This document shows, in pieces, positions 33,742 to 42,164 of a stretch of DNA of 42,242 nucleotides. The translations under genes were made by a program, and so were the position numbers. The stretch comes from JBCBJZ01 sp038522635 (lineage in GTDB: Bacteria; Pseudomonadota; Alphaproteobacteria; Rhizobiales; Hyphomicrobiaceae), in assembly GCA_038522635.1 (NCBI GenBank), contig JBCBJZ010000012.1, positions 1 to 42,242 of the forward strand, read 5' to 3'. Under the pieces are notes generated by a model, which was not told where the DNA came from, ran no database searches, and worked only from the letters and a program-made list of their open reading frames with translations. Position 1 is the stretch's first letter, and every line of letters begins with the position of its first letter.

Positions 33742-33750
33742 ACGCAACAT
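33734..33750. promoter_or_regulatory. Palindrome ATGTTGC-GAC-GCAACAT overlapping the candidate promoter
   Basis: Perfect 7-base arms at 33734-33740 and 33744-33750 around GAC. It overlaps the -12 element of the candidate sigma-54 promoter, a position suited to repression. The binding protein is unknown. Confidence 0.35.
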
Positions 33751-33927
33751 CGGATCAAGGCTGGCCGACGAAGGCCGTAAGACTTTGGTCGGATGTGGGG
33801 CGATTGACGGCGCTTTTCGCACGCGCGAGATTGCATGACGCGCAGGCCTGGGCTTTATTCAACCACGATGGGTGATTAGAACACGGTCTACAACGCTCTC
33901 ATTTCCAAACGCGCTCAAGGAGACCCC

Positions 33928-34721
<794 letters not shown>

Positions 34722-34725
<4 letters not shown>

Positions 34726-34800
34726 AGCAACGGGCGCAAAGTGCGCCATCACCGGCTCGAACACTCAGGCCTTGCCTTTGCGCCCAAAGTTGCTCTGCAC
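34722..34800. repeat. Intergenic hairpin repeat, copy A (79 bp)
   Basis: The arms are AGAGCAACGGGCGCAAAG (34724-34741) and CTTTGCGCCC-AAA-GTTGCTCT (34776-34796). They pair over 18 bases with a 3-base bulge. An inverted second copy lies at 42165-42242; by eye the two agree at roughly nine of ten positions, with the first 24 and last 29 bases identical and most changes in the loop. It overlaps the aapP stop codon and has no T-tract. Confidence 0.8.
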
Positions 34801-34883
34801 GCGTGCCTGCAACGCCTTGATGCTGCATTCCGCTAAGGCTTGAACGAACAAAGTCTTTCGGCTGGTTGTCCGCCAAAAGCCGT

Positions 34884-34889
34884 TTGACA
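34884..34889 (+). promoter_or_regulatory. Possible -35 element upstream of aapJ
   Basis: TTGACA matches the sigma-70 -35 consensus and lies 119 bases before the aapJ ATG. I cannot identify a good -10 hexamer at 16-18 bases. It would give aapJ its own promoter, separate from aapP. Confidence 0.25.
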
Positions 34890-35008
34890 GTCACCGAACT
34901 GCTAACGCAGTTTGGCCCTTGCACACGAAGCCGTGACAAGCGGTAAAGTGCGCGTCCGTCCCGGGTGTAGCGTCAAGTGCGCACCCTCCAATTCGGGAGA
35001 AACACTGT

Positions 35009-36025
35009 ATGAAAAACCTCTTTAAGGTTGGTGCCGTTGCCTCCGTCGCGCTGCTCAGCGCTGGCGTGGCACACGCCGCGACCCTCGACGACGTCAAGAA
35101 AGCTGGCTTGCTGAAATGCGGCGTCAGCCAAGGCCTGCCCGGCTTCTCGAACGCTGGCAGTGACACCAAATGGTCCGGTATTGACGTTGACCTTTGCAAA
35201 GCGGTCGCCGCAGCCATCTTCGGTGACGCCAGCAAAGTGAAATACGTGCCGCTTTCGGCCAAAGAGCGCTTCACCGCGCTGCAATCGGGCGAAGTCGACC
35301 TGCTGTCGCGCAACACGACCTGGACGATGAGCCGTGACTCAAAGCTGGGCCTCGATTTCCGCGCCGTCAACTACTACGACGGTCAGGGCTTCATGGTTCC
35401 CAAAAAGCTCGGCGTGAAGAGCGCGAAAGAGCTCGACGGTGCTGCCGTTTGCACCAACACCGGCACGACCACCGAACTGAATGTGGCTGACTTCTTCCGT
35501 GCCAACGGCATGAAGTACAAAGTCGTCGCTTTCGAAAAGGCTGACGAAGTTGTGGCCGCTTACGATGCTGGCCGTTGCGACGTTTACACCACGGACCGCT
35601 CGGGTCTTGCTGCGCAGCGCCTCAAGTTGTCGAACCCGGCTGACCACGTCGTTCTGCCCGAAATCATCTCGAAAGAGCCGCTCGGCCCGGCCGTGCGCCA
35701 GGGCGACAGCCAGTGGCTCGACATCGTGACTTGGGCTCACTACGCCATGGTCAACGCTGAAGAGATGGGCGTCACGTCTGCAAACGTCGACAAGATGAAG
35801 GCGTCGAAAGACCCCGCCATCCAACGCCTGCTGGGCACCACCGGCGAGTTCGGCCCGAACATCGGTCTGCCGAAAGAGTGGGCTTACAACATCATCAAGA
35901 TGGTCGGTAACTACGGTGAAAGCTATGAGCGTAACGTCGGTCCTTCGACGCCGCTGAAGCTGGAGCGTGGCACCAACGCACTGTGGACCAAAGGTGGCCT
36001 GCAGTACGCGCCGCCGATCCGCTAA
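35009..36025 (+). CDS. aapJ: General L-amino-acid ABC transporter substrate-binding protein AapJ
   Basis: A 338-residue periplasmic binding protein of family 3. A Sec signal peptide is evident (MKNLFKVGAVASVALLSAGVAH, cleavage after AHA at about residue 23). LLKCGVSQGLPGFSNAG and SGIDVDLCKAVAAAIFGD follow, then RFTALQSGEVDLLSRNTTWTMSRD, all typical of AapJ/BztA. Long relative to HisJ-type proteins, as expected for this subfamily. GGGAGA is eight bases upstream of the ATG. It delivers polar and branched amino acids to AapQM. A strong stem-loop follows the gene, which should keep its expression above that of the permeases. Confidence 0.95.
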   Translation: MKNLFKVGAVASVALLSAGVAHAATLDDVKKAGLLKCGVSQGLPGFSNAGSDTKWSGIDVDLCKAVAAAIFGDASKVKYVPLSAKERFTALQSGEVDLLSRNTTWTMSRDSKLGLDFRAVNYYDGQGFMVPKKLGVKSAKELDGAAVCTNTGTTTELNVADFFRANGMKYKVVAFEKADEVVAAYDAGRCDVYTTDRSGLAAQRLKLSNPADHVVLPEIISKEPLGPAVRQGDSQWLDIVTWAHYAMVNAEEMGVTSANVDKMKASKDPAIQRLLGTTGEFGPNIGLPKEWAYNIIKMVGNYGESYERNVGPSTPLKLERGTNALWTKGGLQYAPPIR

Positions 36026-36040
36026 CCCTTGATCTGAGAG

Positions 36041-36072
36041 GGGCTGTACCAGCGATGGTGCAGCCCTTCTTC
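36041..36072 (+). terminator. Attenuating terminator between aapJ and aapQ
   Basis: GGGCTGTACC (36041-36050) pairs with GGTGCAGCCC (36057-36066), nine matches plus one G-T pair, around a 6-base loop, followed by TTCTTC. It lies 16 bases after the aapJ stop and would act as a partial terminator or mRNA stabiliser, typical after binding-protein genes. Confidence 0.7.
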
Positions 36073-36194
36073 TATCGGCAAGGGTCATGGGCGGCTTTGT
36101 AAGCCGGACAGACCTTGTGCGATCCCCGCGATCGTAACGCCCCACCGCTCACACACGTCCCAACGCTGCATACGAGACCGCTCCAAGAGGCTCC

Positions 36195-37424
36195 ATGGCC
36201 GTAGAATCCGATCCGCGCTACTCCTCCGCGCCCTCGCCGGCGAAAGTCTCGCCGCTGTACGACCCCAAGGTGCGGGGCATGGTCGCGCAGATCGTGCTGC
36301 TGGTGATCGTGGTCGGTCTCGGTTACGGCCTCGTCACCAACACCTACACCAACCTGCAAAAGGGCGGCATTGCCTCAGGTTTCGGCTTTCTCAGTGATCC
36401 GGCCGGCTTCGGTATCATCCAGGCTCTGATCCCCTACACGGAATCATCGAGCTACTTGCGCGTCTTCTTCGTCGGCCTCCTCAACACGATCCTGGTCGCC
36501 GTCATCGGCATCATCCTCGCGACCATCCTTGGCTTCATCGTCGGCATCGCACGCCTCTCCAGCAATTGGCTCGTCTCCACGATTGCCTGGGCCTACATCG
36601 AGGTGATGCGCAACATCCCGTTGCTGCTCCACCTGTTCATTTGGTACTTTGCCGTGCTGCGCGCGCTGCCCGCCAAGCGCGATGAACCGATCTCGTTTTT
36701 CGATACGGTCTTCCTCAACATCTTCGGCATCTGGGCGCCGGCGCTGATCACAGCTGACGGCTTCTGGATGACGTTGGCGGCAATCCCGCTCGCGGTTGTG
36801 GTCGCCTGGGGCGTCAGTCGATGGGCCAAGGCACGCCAGCTGCGGACCGGTCAGCCGTTCCCCTCATTCTGGGTCGGCTTGGGCATCCTGATCGCGATAC
36901 CGCTTGCCGTGTTCGCTGCGACCGGCATGCCGGCCACATGGGAACATCCGGTCTTCAAGGAAACGGGGCCGCTGCTGCGCCGCGGTTTCCAGCAGGACAT
37001 CGGCCTTAACATCATCCCTGAATTCATCGCGCTGTTGCTGGCGCTGACGATCTACACCGCCGGCTTTATCGCGGAGACGGTGCGCGCCGGCATTCAGTCC
37101 GTGCATAAGGGTCAAACGGAAGCTGCACGCTCGCTTGGCCTGCGCCCCAACCGCACCACGCAGCTTGTGGTCATCCCGCAGGCGATGCGCGTGATCATCC
37201 CACCGCTGACCAGCCAGTATCTGAACCTGACGAAGAACTCCTCGCTGGCGGTCGCGATCGCTTACCCCGACCTGGTGTCCGTGTTTGCCGGGACCTCGCT
37301 CAACCAGACCGGTCAGGCGGTCGAGATCGTGCTGATGGTGATGGCTGTCTACCTGACGCTATCGCTGCTCACCTCAGCGTTGATGAATTGGTACAACGCG
37401 CGCGTCGCGTTGGTCGAACGCTAG
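36195..37424 (+). CDS. aapQ: General L-amino-acid ABC transporter permease AapQ
   Basis: A 409-residue inner-membrane permease. Hydrophobic segments occur at about residues 30-55, 90-125, 130-160, 170-205, 210-235, 275-300 and near the C-terminus. The conserved cytoplasmic loop ETVRAGIQSVHKGQTEAARSLGL contains the EAA-type coupling motif that contacts AapP. Length and the long insertion before the core are characteristic of AapQ/BztB rather than the shorter HisQ. AGAGG lies upstream of the ATG. aapM follows after 14 bases, so the pair is co-translated. Confidence 0.93.
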   Translation: MAVESDPRYSSAPSPAKVSPLYDPKVRGMVAQIVLLVIVVGLGYGLVTNTYTNLQKGGIASGFGFLSDPAGFGIIQALIPYTESSSYLRVFFVGLLNTILVAVIGIILATILGFIVGIARLSSNWLVSTIAWAYIEVMRNIPLLLHLFIWYFAVLRALPAKRDEPISFFDTVFLNIFGIWAPALITADGFWMTLAAIPLAVVVAWGVSRWAKARQLRTGQPFPSFWVGLGILIAIPLAVFAATGMPATWEHPVFKETGPLLRRGFQQDIGLNIIPEFIALLLALTIYTAGFIAETVRAGIQSVHKGQTEAARSLGLRPNRTTQLVVIPQAMRVIIPPLTSQYLNLTKNSSLAVAIAYPDLVSVFAGTSLNQTGQAVEIVLMVMAVYLTLSLLTSALMNWYNARVALVER

Positions 37425-37438
37425 AGGGGGAGGGCACC

Positions 37439-38617
37439 ATGAGCGATATCCAAGCCGAGACCGCAGTCTCCCAGGCGCGCCGCCTCAACCGGCCCAAAGT
37501 GGAAGCGTTTGTCCGCCGCGAGTTCTCATCGCCGCAGCCGCCGCCGGTCAGCGAGCGCGGCCCCCTCGCATGGATCCGAAAGAACCTCGTGTCGAACTGG
37601 GTCGACGCGCTGCTCACGATCGCCTGCATCGTGTTCCTCTATTGGATGCTCGCGCCGCTCTTCAAATTCACGCTGATCGACGCGGTCTGGACCGGCAAAG
37701 ACCGCAGCGCCTGCTTGGGGCCGGAGGTTGGCGCCTGCTGGGCGATGGTGGGCGAAAAGCTCGGCATCTACATGTACGGCTTTTATCCGCCCATGGAACG
37801 CTGGCGGCCGAATGTGGTCGGCGCGACGGGCGCGATTCTGCTGCTGGCACTGGTCATTCCGGGCATCCCGCTCAAGCGCTACATCGCGGGGCTTTTGCTG
37901 GTGGTCTTCCCGGTGTTCGCCTTCTTCATGCTGGCCGGTGGTGTGTTCGGCCTCGTCGAAGTTGAGACCGCGCGGTGGGGCGGCCTGATGCTGACCCTGG
38001 TGGTGGCGGTGACCGGCATTACCGCGTCACTCCCCTTGGGCATTTTGCTGGCGCTAGGACGGCGCTCCGAACTCCCGATCGTCAAGGCGTTCTCGATCGC
38101 ATTTATCGAGTTCTGGCGCGGCGTACCGCTCATCACCGTGCTGTTCATGGCGAGCGTGATGCTGCCGCTATTCCTGCCTGACGGCGTGACCTTCAACAAG
38201 CTGTTACGCGCGCTGATCGGCGTGACGTTGTTTGCGTCGGCCTATATGGCGGAAGTGGTGCGTGGCGGTCTGGCCGCGATCCCGCGGGGGCAGTTCGAAG
38301 GCGCGCAGGCGCTCGGGCTCAGTTACCCGAAAATGATGATTTTCATCGTTCTGCCGCAGGCGCTCAAGCACGTGATCCCTGGAATCGTGAACACCTTCAT
38401 CGGGCTCTTCAAGGACACCACGCTGGTCTACATCGTGGGTCTGTTCGACCTGCTGGAGATCATCAAGTCGAGCTTCTCCGATGTGAACTGGTCAACGCCG
38501 GTGCAAAGCGCGACGGGGTTCATCTTTGCCGCCGTGATCTTCTGGATCTTCTGTTTCGCCATGTCGCAGTACTCGCAGTACATGGAGAAGCGCCTCGACA
38601 CCGGTCACAAGCGGTAG
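37439..38617 (+). CDS. aapM: General L-amino-acid ABC transporter permease AapM
   Basis: A 392-residue permease. After an approximately 55-residue cytoplasmic start, helices include LLTIACIVFLYWMLAPLF, AILLLALVIPGIPL, LVVFPVFAFFMLAGGVFGL and several more. The EAA-type loop is AEVVRGGLAAIPRGQFEGAQALGLSYPK. The pattern matches AapM/BztC. GAGGGGGAGGG spans the short gap after aapQ, and ATG 37439 is preferred over an upstream ATG at 37388 that would overlap aapQ by 37 bases. Confidence 0.93.
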   Translation: MSDIQAETAVSQARRLNRPKVEAFVRREFSSPQPPPVSERGPLAWIRKNLVSNWVDALLTIACIVFLYWMLAPLFKFTLIDAVWTGKDRSACLGPEVGACWAMVGEKLGIYMYGFYPPMERWRPNVVGATGAILLLALVIPGIPLKRYIAGLLLVVFPVFAFFMLAGGVFGLVEVETARWGGLMLTLVVAVTGITASLPLGILLALGRRSELPIVKAFSIAFIEFWRGVPLITVLFMASVMLPLFLPDGVTFNKLLRALIGVTLFASAYMAEVVRGGLAAIPRGQFEGAQALGLSYPKMMIFIVLPQALKHVIPGIVNTFIGLFKDTTLVYIVGLFDLLEIIKSSFSDVNWSTPVQSATGFIFAAVIFWIFCFAMSQYSQYMEKRLDTGHKR

Positions 38618-38739
38618 CGCGCCGGGCCGTTCCGCAGTGGGGGCACGGCGCGCGAAGGGGGCAGCGGCATGCGTTGAGGCGGTGCGCCGTGATGGCCCGT
38701 TCGGGGCGGCAAGTCTGCGTCGCGTCCTTTGCCGGGCGC

Positions 38740-39972
38740 TTACAGCTTGCCGGCGACCATCTCGGCAATCGCCAGCGATGATGTGAGACCCGGGCTCTCA
38801 ATGCCGTAGAGCGCGACGACGTTCTCCACGCCGTGTTCGTCCCGCCCATGGATCTGGAAATCCGCCGCCGGCTCGCCCTGGCGGTAGAGCTTCGGCCTCA
38901 CGCCCGTGTAGCCGGGCTGCAAAGCGGTCTCATCAAGCCCGGGATACCAGCGCTCGATCGAGCGGGCGAAAGCTTCGCGGCGGGCCCGCCCGTCAGCCAT
39001 CACCGGTTCAAAATCATACGTGAATGCTTCATCGGCGCACCACGCCAGGTCCGGTCCAAACTTGGTCTGCCCGCCCGTATCGAGTGTCAGGTGGACGCCA
39101 AGCCAGGCGCCATCCGGCATCGGGTAGATCAGCCGGGAAAACGGCGAAGCGCCGCCCAGGCTGTAGTAGTGCCCCTTGGCGGGATGCATGGTGGGAACGG
39201 TGTAGTGCGTCCTGCGGGGTGAGCTTTCGTGCCCCGTCTCTCGCTGAGCATCGGGCACGCCATCGGCGCCGCCGAACAACGTTGTGCCCAGCCGCGTTGC
39301 CTGCAGGCCGGCGCACACCACCACGCGCTTAGCGGTGATCTGCGTACCGTTGCCCGCTTCATCGTCCGCACGATCGGCTCGCGCGCCGTCCTCACGGGCG
39401 CCCGCCGAAAGCCGCAGCGCGAACAAGCCTGACGCCTGCCGCTCGATCGCTTCCACGCGCGTGTTCAGCACAACCTGACCACCGTGGCTGGTGAGCATGC
39501 CCTCAAGTGCCACCATGAAGGCATGTGAATCGACCACGCCGGTCGACGGCGACAACGCGGCCGCAACGCAGCGCAAAGCCGGTTCCATCGCGTGCGCGTC
39601 GGCCGCGCTGAGGGGGGTGAGATCGTCAACACCATTCGCTGCAGCCCGCGCGATAAGCGCCCCGATGCCGTCGGCCTCACCCTCGTGGGTGGCGACGATC
39701 AGCTTGCCGCAGCGTTTCGCGGTAACGCCATGGTCGGCGCAGAACTGGTAGAGCAGCGCCTTGCCGCGCACGCACGCTGATGCGCGCAGGCTGCCCTTGG
39801 GGTAGTAGATCCCGGCGTGGATGACCTCGGAATTGCGCGCGCTCGTTTCCGAGCCAATCAGGCCGTGCTGCTCCAGCACCATCACCTCTTGGCCGGCACA
39901 CGCCAGCCGTTGGGCCACCGCCAGCCCGACCACGCCGGCACCGATCACGGCGGTTTCGAGGTCTGCGCTCAC
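38740..39972 (-). CDS. FAD-dependent oxidoreductase, L-2-hydroxyglutarate oxidase-like
   Basis: A 410-residue DAO-family flavoprotein. VIGAGVVGLAVAQRLACAG near residues 8-26 is the dinucleotide-binding fold. SARNSEVIHAGIYYPKGSLRA, LYQFCADHGV and CGKLIVAT are signatures shared with LhgO/L2HGDH. The C-terminal VVALYGIESPGLTSSLAIAEMV closes the FAD site. The family oxidises L-2-hydroxyglutarate to 2-oxoglutarate; other 2-hydroxy acids are possible. GTG 39972 has AAAGGGAG upstream; ATG 40053 would add 27 residues without similarity. A poorly conserved insert (GAREDGARADRADDEAGNG and on to PRRTHYTVP) lies near the middle. Convergent with aapM. Confidence 0.85.
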   Translation of the reverse strand: MSADLETAVIGAGVVGLAVAQRLACAGQEVMVLEQHGLIGSETSARNSEVIHAGIYYPKGSLRASACVRGKALLYQFCADHGVTAKRCGKLIVATHEGEADGIGALIARAAANGVDDLTPLSAADAHAMEPALRCVAAALSPSTGVVDSHAFMVALEGMLTSHGGQVVLNTRVEAIERQASGLFALRLSAGAREDGARADRADDEAGNGTQITAKRVVVCAGLQATRLGTTLFGGADGVPDAQRETGHESSPRRTHYTVPTMHPAKGHYYSLGGASPFSRLIYPMPDGAWLGVHLTLDTGGQTKFGPDLAWCADEAFTYDFEPVMADGRARREAFARSIERWYPGLDETALQPGYTGVRPKLYRQGEPAADFQIHGRDEHGVENVVALYGIESPGLTSSLAIAEMVAGKL

Positions 39973-40159
39973 TTCGCCTATGCTCCCTTTCAGGCCTGTG
40001 CTCGGGCAGGCCCCGTGCTCGGGCCTTGACCCTTGCGCGTGATCGCGCACCATGCCAGCAGATTTTGTCGCGTGATCAGCCGCACGCTACGGTCTTGCAA
40101 CGACCAACCGCGCCGCGATCGTCAAACGTCCACAACCCGCTTCGCCGAAGGTGATGGCC

Positions 40160-41257
40160 ATGTCCGCAACGTCTGCCCCATCCGCCACGTCGGCGGGCAC
40201 TCCGATTTCACAGCATTTTGCCTCTGACAACAATGCCGGCATTTGTCCTGCCGCGCGCGATTGGATGCTGCGCGCCGATGCCTCAGGCCACGAGGTCGGC
40301 TATGGCGATGACCGCTGGACGCAGGACGTTTGCGATCGCTTCCGCACGCTGTTCGATACCGACTGCGAAGTCTTTTTCGTCTTCAACGGCACCGCGGCAA
40401 ACGCGCTCGCTTTGGCCACCCTGGGCCAGTCCTACAACGCCATCATCTGCCATGCGTCCAGCCACATCGAGGTCGATGAGTGCGGCGCGCCGGAGTTCTT
40501 TTCCAACGGCGCGAAACTGATCACGGCGGACGGGCCCGAGGCGAAGTTGCGGGCTGACGACATCGAGCACCTTGCGGTCAAGCGCTCAGACTTGCATTTC
40601 CCGAAGGCGCGCGCGGTCTCGCTCACCCAGGCGACCGAATTCGGTACGCTGTACAACGTCGATGAGCTGCGGGCGATCGCGTCCATCGCCAAGCGGCGGG
40701 GCCTCAACATCCACATGGACGGCGCACGCTTTGCCAACGCGGTCGCGCGGCTCGATGTGCACCCTTCTGAGATCACGTGGCGTGCGGGCGTCGATGTGCT
40801 GGCGTTCGGCGGCACCAAAAATGGACTGCCGGTGGGGGAAGCTGTGATTTTCTTCAAGAAGGAACTCGCTGAGGACTTCGCCTGGCGGGTTAAACAAGCG
40901 GGGCAGCTTGCGTCCAAAATGCGTTATGTTTCAGCGCCCTGGCTGGGTCTGCTGGACGATGATGTATGGCTGAAGAACGCGCGGCACGCCAACGCAATGG
41001 CCGATCGGTTGGCTCAAGGGCTGACGGAGCGCGGCATTCGCCTGATGTTCCCGGTGGAAGCCAACGCGGTCTTCGCCACGATCGATCCGCGTGTGCAAGC
41101 GCAGGTCCGTACGAAGGGCTGGCGGTTCTACACGTTCGTGGGCGACGATGGGTGCCGGTTGATGTGCGCCTGGGATACAGCGCCGGAGGTCGTGGACCGG
41201 TTCGTCGCGGATGTCGCCGAAGCGCAAGCGCACCACGGGTTGACGTCGGCCGCTTGA
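40160..41257 (+). CDS. Low-specificity L-threonine aldolase family PLP enzyme
   Basis: A 365-residue fold-type I PLP enzyme of the beta-eliminating lyase/threonine aldolase family. The internal aldimine lysine is Lys220 in FGGTKNG. Other hallmarks are SDNNAGICPAARDWML, EVGYGDDRWT, FVFNGTAANALAL, HIEVDECGAPEFF and NIHMDGARFANAVA. It converts L-threonine or L-allo-threonine to glycine and acetaldehyde. ATG 40160 has GAAGG eight bases upstream; GTG 40151 and ATG 40154 are alternatives. Divergent from the FAD enzyme, with about 190 bases between starts. Confidence 0.92.
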   Translation: MSATSAPSATSAGTPISQHFASDNNAGICPAARDWMLRADASGHEVGYGDDRWTQDVCDRFRTLFDTDCEVFFVFNGTAANALALATLGQSYNAIICHASSHIEVDECGAPEFFSNGAKLITADGPEAKLRADDIEHLAVKRSDLHFPKARAVSLTQATEFGTLYNVDELRAIASIAKRRGLNIHMDGARFANAVARLDVHPSEITWRAGVDVLAFGGTKNGLPVGEAVIFFKKELAEDFAWRVKQAGQLASKMRYVSAPWLGLLDDDVWLKNARHANAMADRLAQGLTERGIRLMFPVEANAVFATIDPRVQAQVRTKGWRFYTFVGDDGCRLMCAWDTAPEVVDRFVADVAEAQAHHGLTSAA

Positions 41258-41264
41258 GGCTCGC

Positions 41265-41278
41265 GCCGGCGCGCCGGC
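41265..41278. other. Perfect 14-bp palindrome between convergent genes
   Basis: GCCGGCGCGCCGGC is fully self-complementary and lies seven bases after the aldolase stop and 23 bases before the gph stop. It could serve as a two-way transcription barrier, but there is no T-tract on either side. Confidence 0.4.
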
Positions 41279-41301
41279 TGGTAGCAATCTAGCGGCCGTG
41301 G

Positions 41302-42033
41302 TCAGGCCGCCGGCAGCGCCTCAGCGCATGATGCGATGGCCGCCTCAAGCTGATCGTAGTGGTCGATCATGACGGTAGGTTTGAGCGCGCGCATGGGCGG
41401 ATCGGAATAGCCAAACGTGACGCCCACCACGGGAAGCTCCGCACGCACGGCCGTTTGAATGTCGGTATCGCTATCGCCGATCATGATGGCGCGTTTCGGG
41501 TCACCGCCCGCGTGCGTCACGCACCAGCGTAGATGGTCGGGATGAGGCTTATAATGCTCGAACGTGTCGCGGCCGGCGAGGTAAGCAAAACGGGGGCTCA
41601 AGCCCAGCGCGTCCAGCAGCAACTGCGATAGATGCGCGCGCTTGTTGGTGCAGACAGCGAACCGGGCACCGGCGGCTTGAAGCGTTTCCATCGCGTCGAT
41701 CAAACCGGGAAACGGGCGGCTTGCATCTGCGATGTGGGCGGCATAGCGCACCATGAACCGTTCAAACAGCGCTTCAACGGTAGCATCGTCATGGTCAGCC
41801 TGCTGCGCGGCAAGGCCCGCCCGCAGGATCGCGCGTCCACCGTGCGAGATCGTCGGCAACAAGGTCGCCGTCGGCCCGGCCTGATAGCCGGCCTCCTCAA
41901 GCACGTGGTTCGCCGCGTTGATGAGGTCAGGGGCTGTGTCGACCAACGTGCCATCGAGATCGAACACCACCGTGATGCCGGCAAGGGCGCCGCGCGCAAG
42001 GGATGCTGGCGGTCGGTTGGTGGCGTTGGTCAT
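41302..42033 (-). CDS. gph: Phosphoglycolate phosphatase (HAD superfamily)
   Basis: A 243-residue HAD hydrolase. Motif I is VVFDLDGTLVDTAPDL with the nucleophile and acid Asp. Motif II is FAVCTNKR. The conserved Lys is in HYKPHPDHL, and motif IV is IMIGDSDTDIQTA. The cap domain follows motif I. It removes phosphate from 2-phosphoglycolate, produced from DNA repair or oxygenase activity. Length and motifs agree with Gph, though related HAD enzymes with other substrates cannot be excluded. AAGGAC is upstream of the ATG. Its promoter region contains the window's densest repeat cluster. Confidence 0.9.
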   Translation of the reverse strand: MTNATNRPPASLARGALAGITVVFDLDGTLVDTAPDLINAANHVLEEAGYQAGPTATLLPTISHGGRAILRAGLAAQQADHDDATVEALFERFMVRYAAHIADASRPFPGLIDAMETLQAAGARFAVCTNKRAHLSQLLLDALGLSPRFAYLAGRDTFEHYKPHPDHLRWCVTHAGGDPKRAIMIGDSDTDIQTAVRAELPVVGVTFGYSDPPMRALKPTVMIDHYDQLEAAIASCAEALPAA

Positions 42034-42054
42034 CGTTCAAGTCCTTGCTTGGGG

Positions 42055-42075
42055 CTAGAACACCGGGCGCAAAGT
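42055..42075. repeat. Partial copy of the hairpin repeat arm
   Basis: CTAGAACACCGGGCGCAAAG plus the next base repeats the left arm of the 79-bp element (CTAGAGCAACGGGCGCAAAG) with a few changes. It starts 22 bases upstream of the gph start codon. Confidence 0.55.
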
Positions 42076-42092
42076 CGATGTCAGGATCGCCC

Positions 42093-42156
42093 TAGATCAT
42101 CGGGCGATTTATCGGGATCACCGCAGGTGAACCCGAAATCGACCTAAGATGATCTA
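42093..42156. repeat. 64-bp palindrome, TAGATCATC family
   Basis: It folds as a long hairpin. TAGATCATC (42093-42101) pairs with GATGATCTA (42148-42156), CGATTT (42105-42110) with AAATCG (42136-42141), CGGG (42113-42116) with CCCG (42132-42135), and the tip TCACC-GCA-GGTGA (42118-42130) is perfect. This is the only full-length member in the window. Fragments occur at 5345, 8138, 20454 and 23941-23968, and a degenerate one at 22192. Confidence 0.8.
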
Positions 42157-42164
42157 ATCTCAAA

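Larger units (their letters stand above)
33143..33927. other. 785-bp AT-rich intergenic regulatory region between divergent genes
   Basis: Promoters for the 731-residue protein (minus) and the aap genes (plus) should lie here. From 33541 to 33720 G+C is about 45 percent by my count, against well over 60 percent in flanking genes. It contains a perfect DnaA box within an inverted repeat, a sigma-54-like promoter overlapping a palindrome, and a short direct repeat CGCGCATTGG at 33449-33458 and 33465-33474. Open frames on the minus strand at 33160-33426, 33483-33836 and 33556-33822 lack ribosome sites and recognisable motifs. Confidence 0.5.

Noticed and set aside
33160..33836. Minus-strand open frames in the aap upstream region
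   Set aside because: No ribosome sites, no motifs, overlapping one another and lying in AT-rich regulatory DNA; composition does not resemble the neighbouring proteins.
33143..33927. Possible chromosomal origin of replication
   Set aside because: Only one exact DnaA box plus one 7/9 match, both explained by a short inverted repeat. No typical origin neighbours such as dnaA, hemE, parAB or gidA are nearby.
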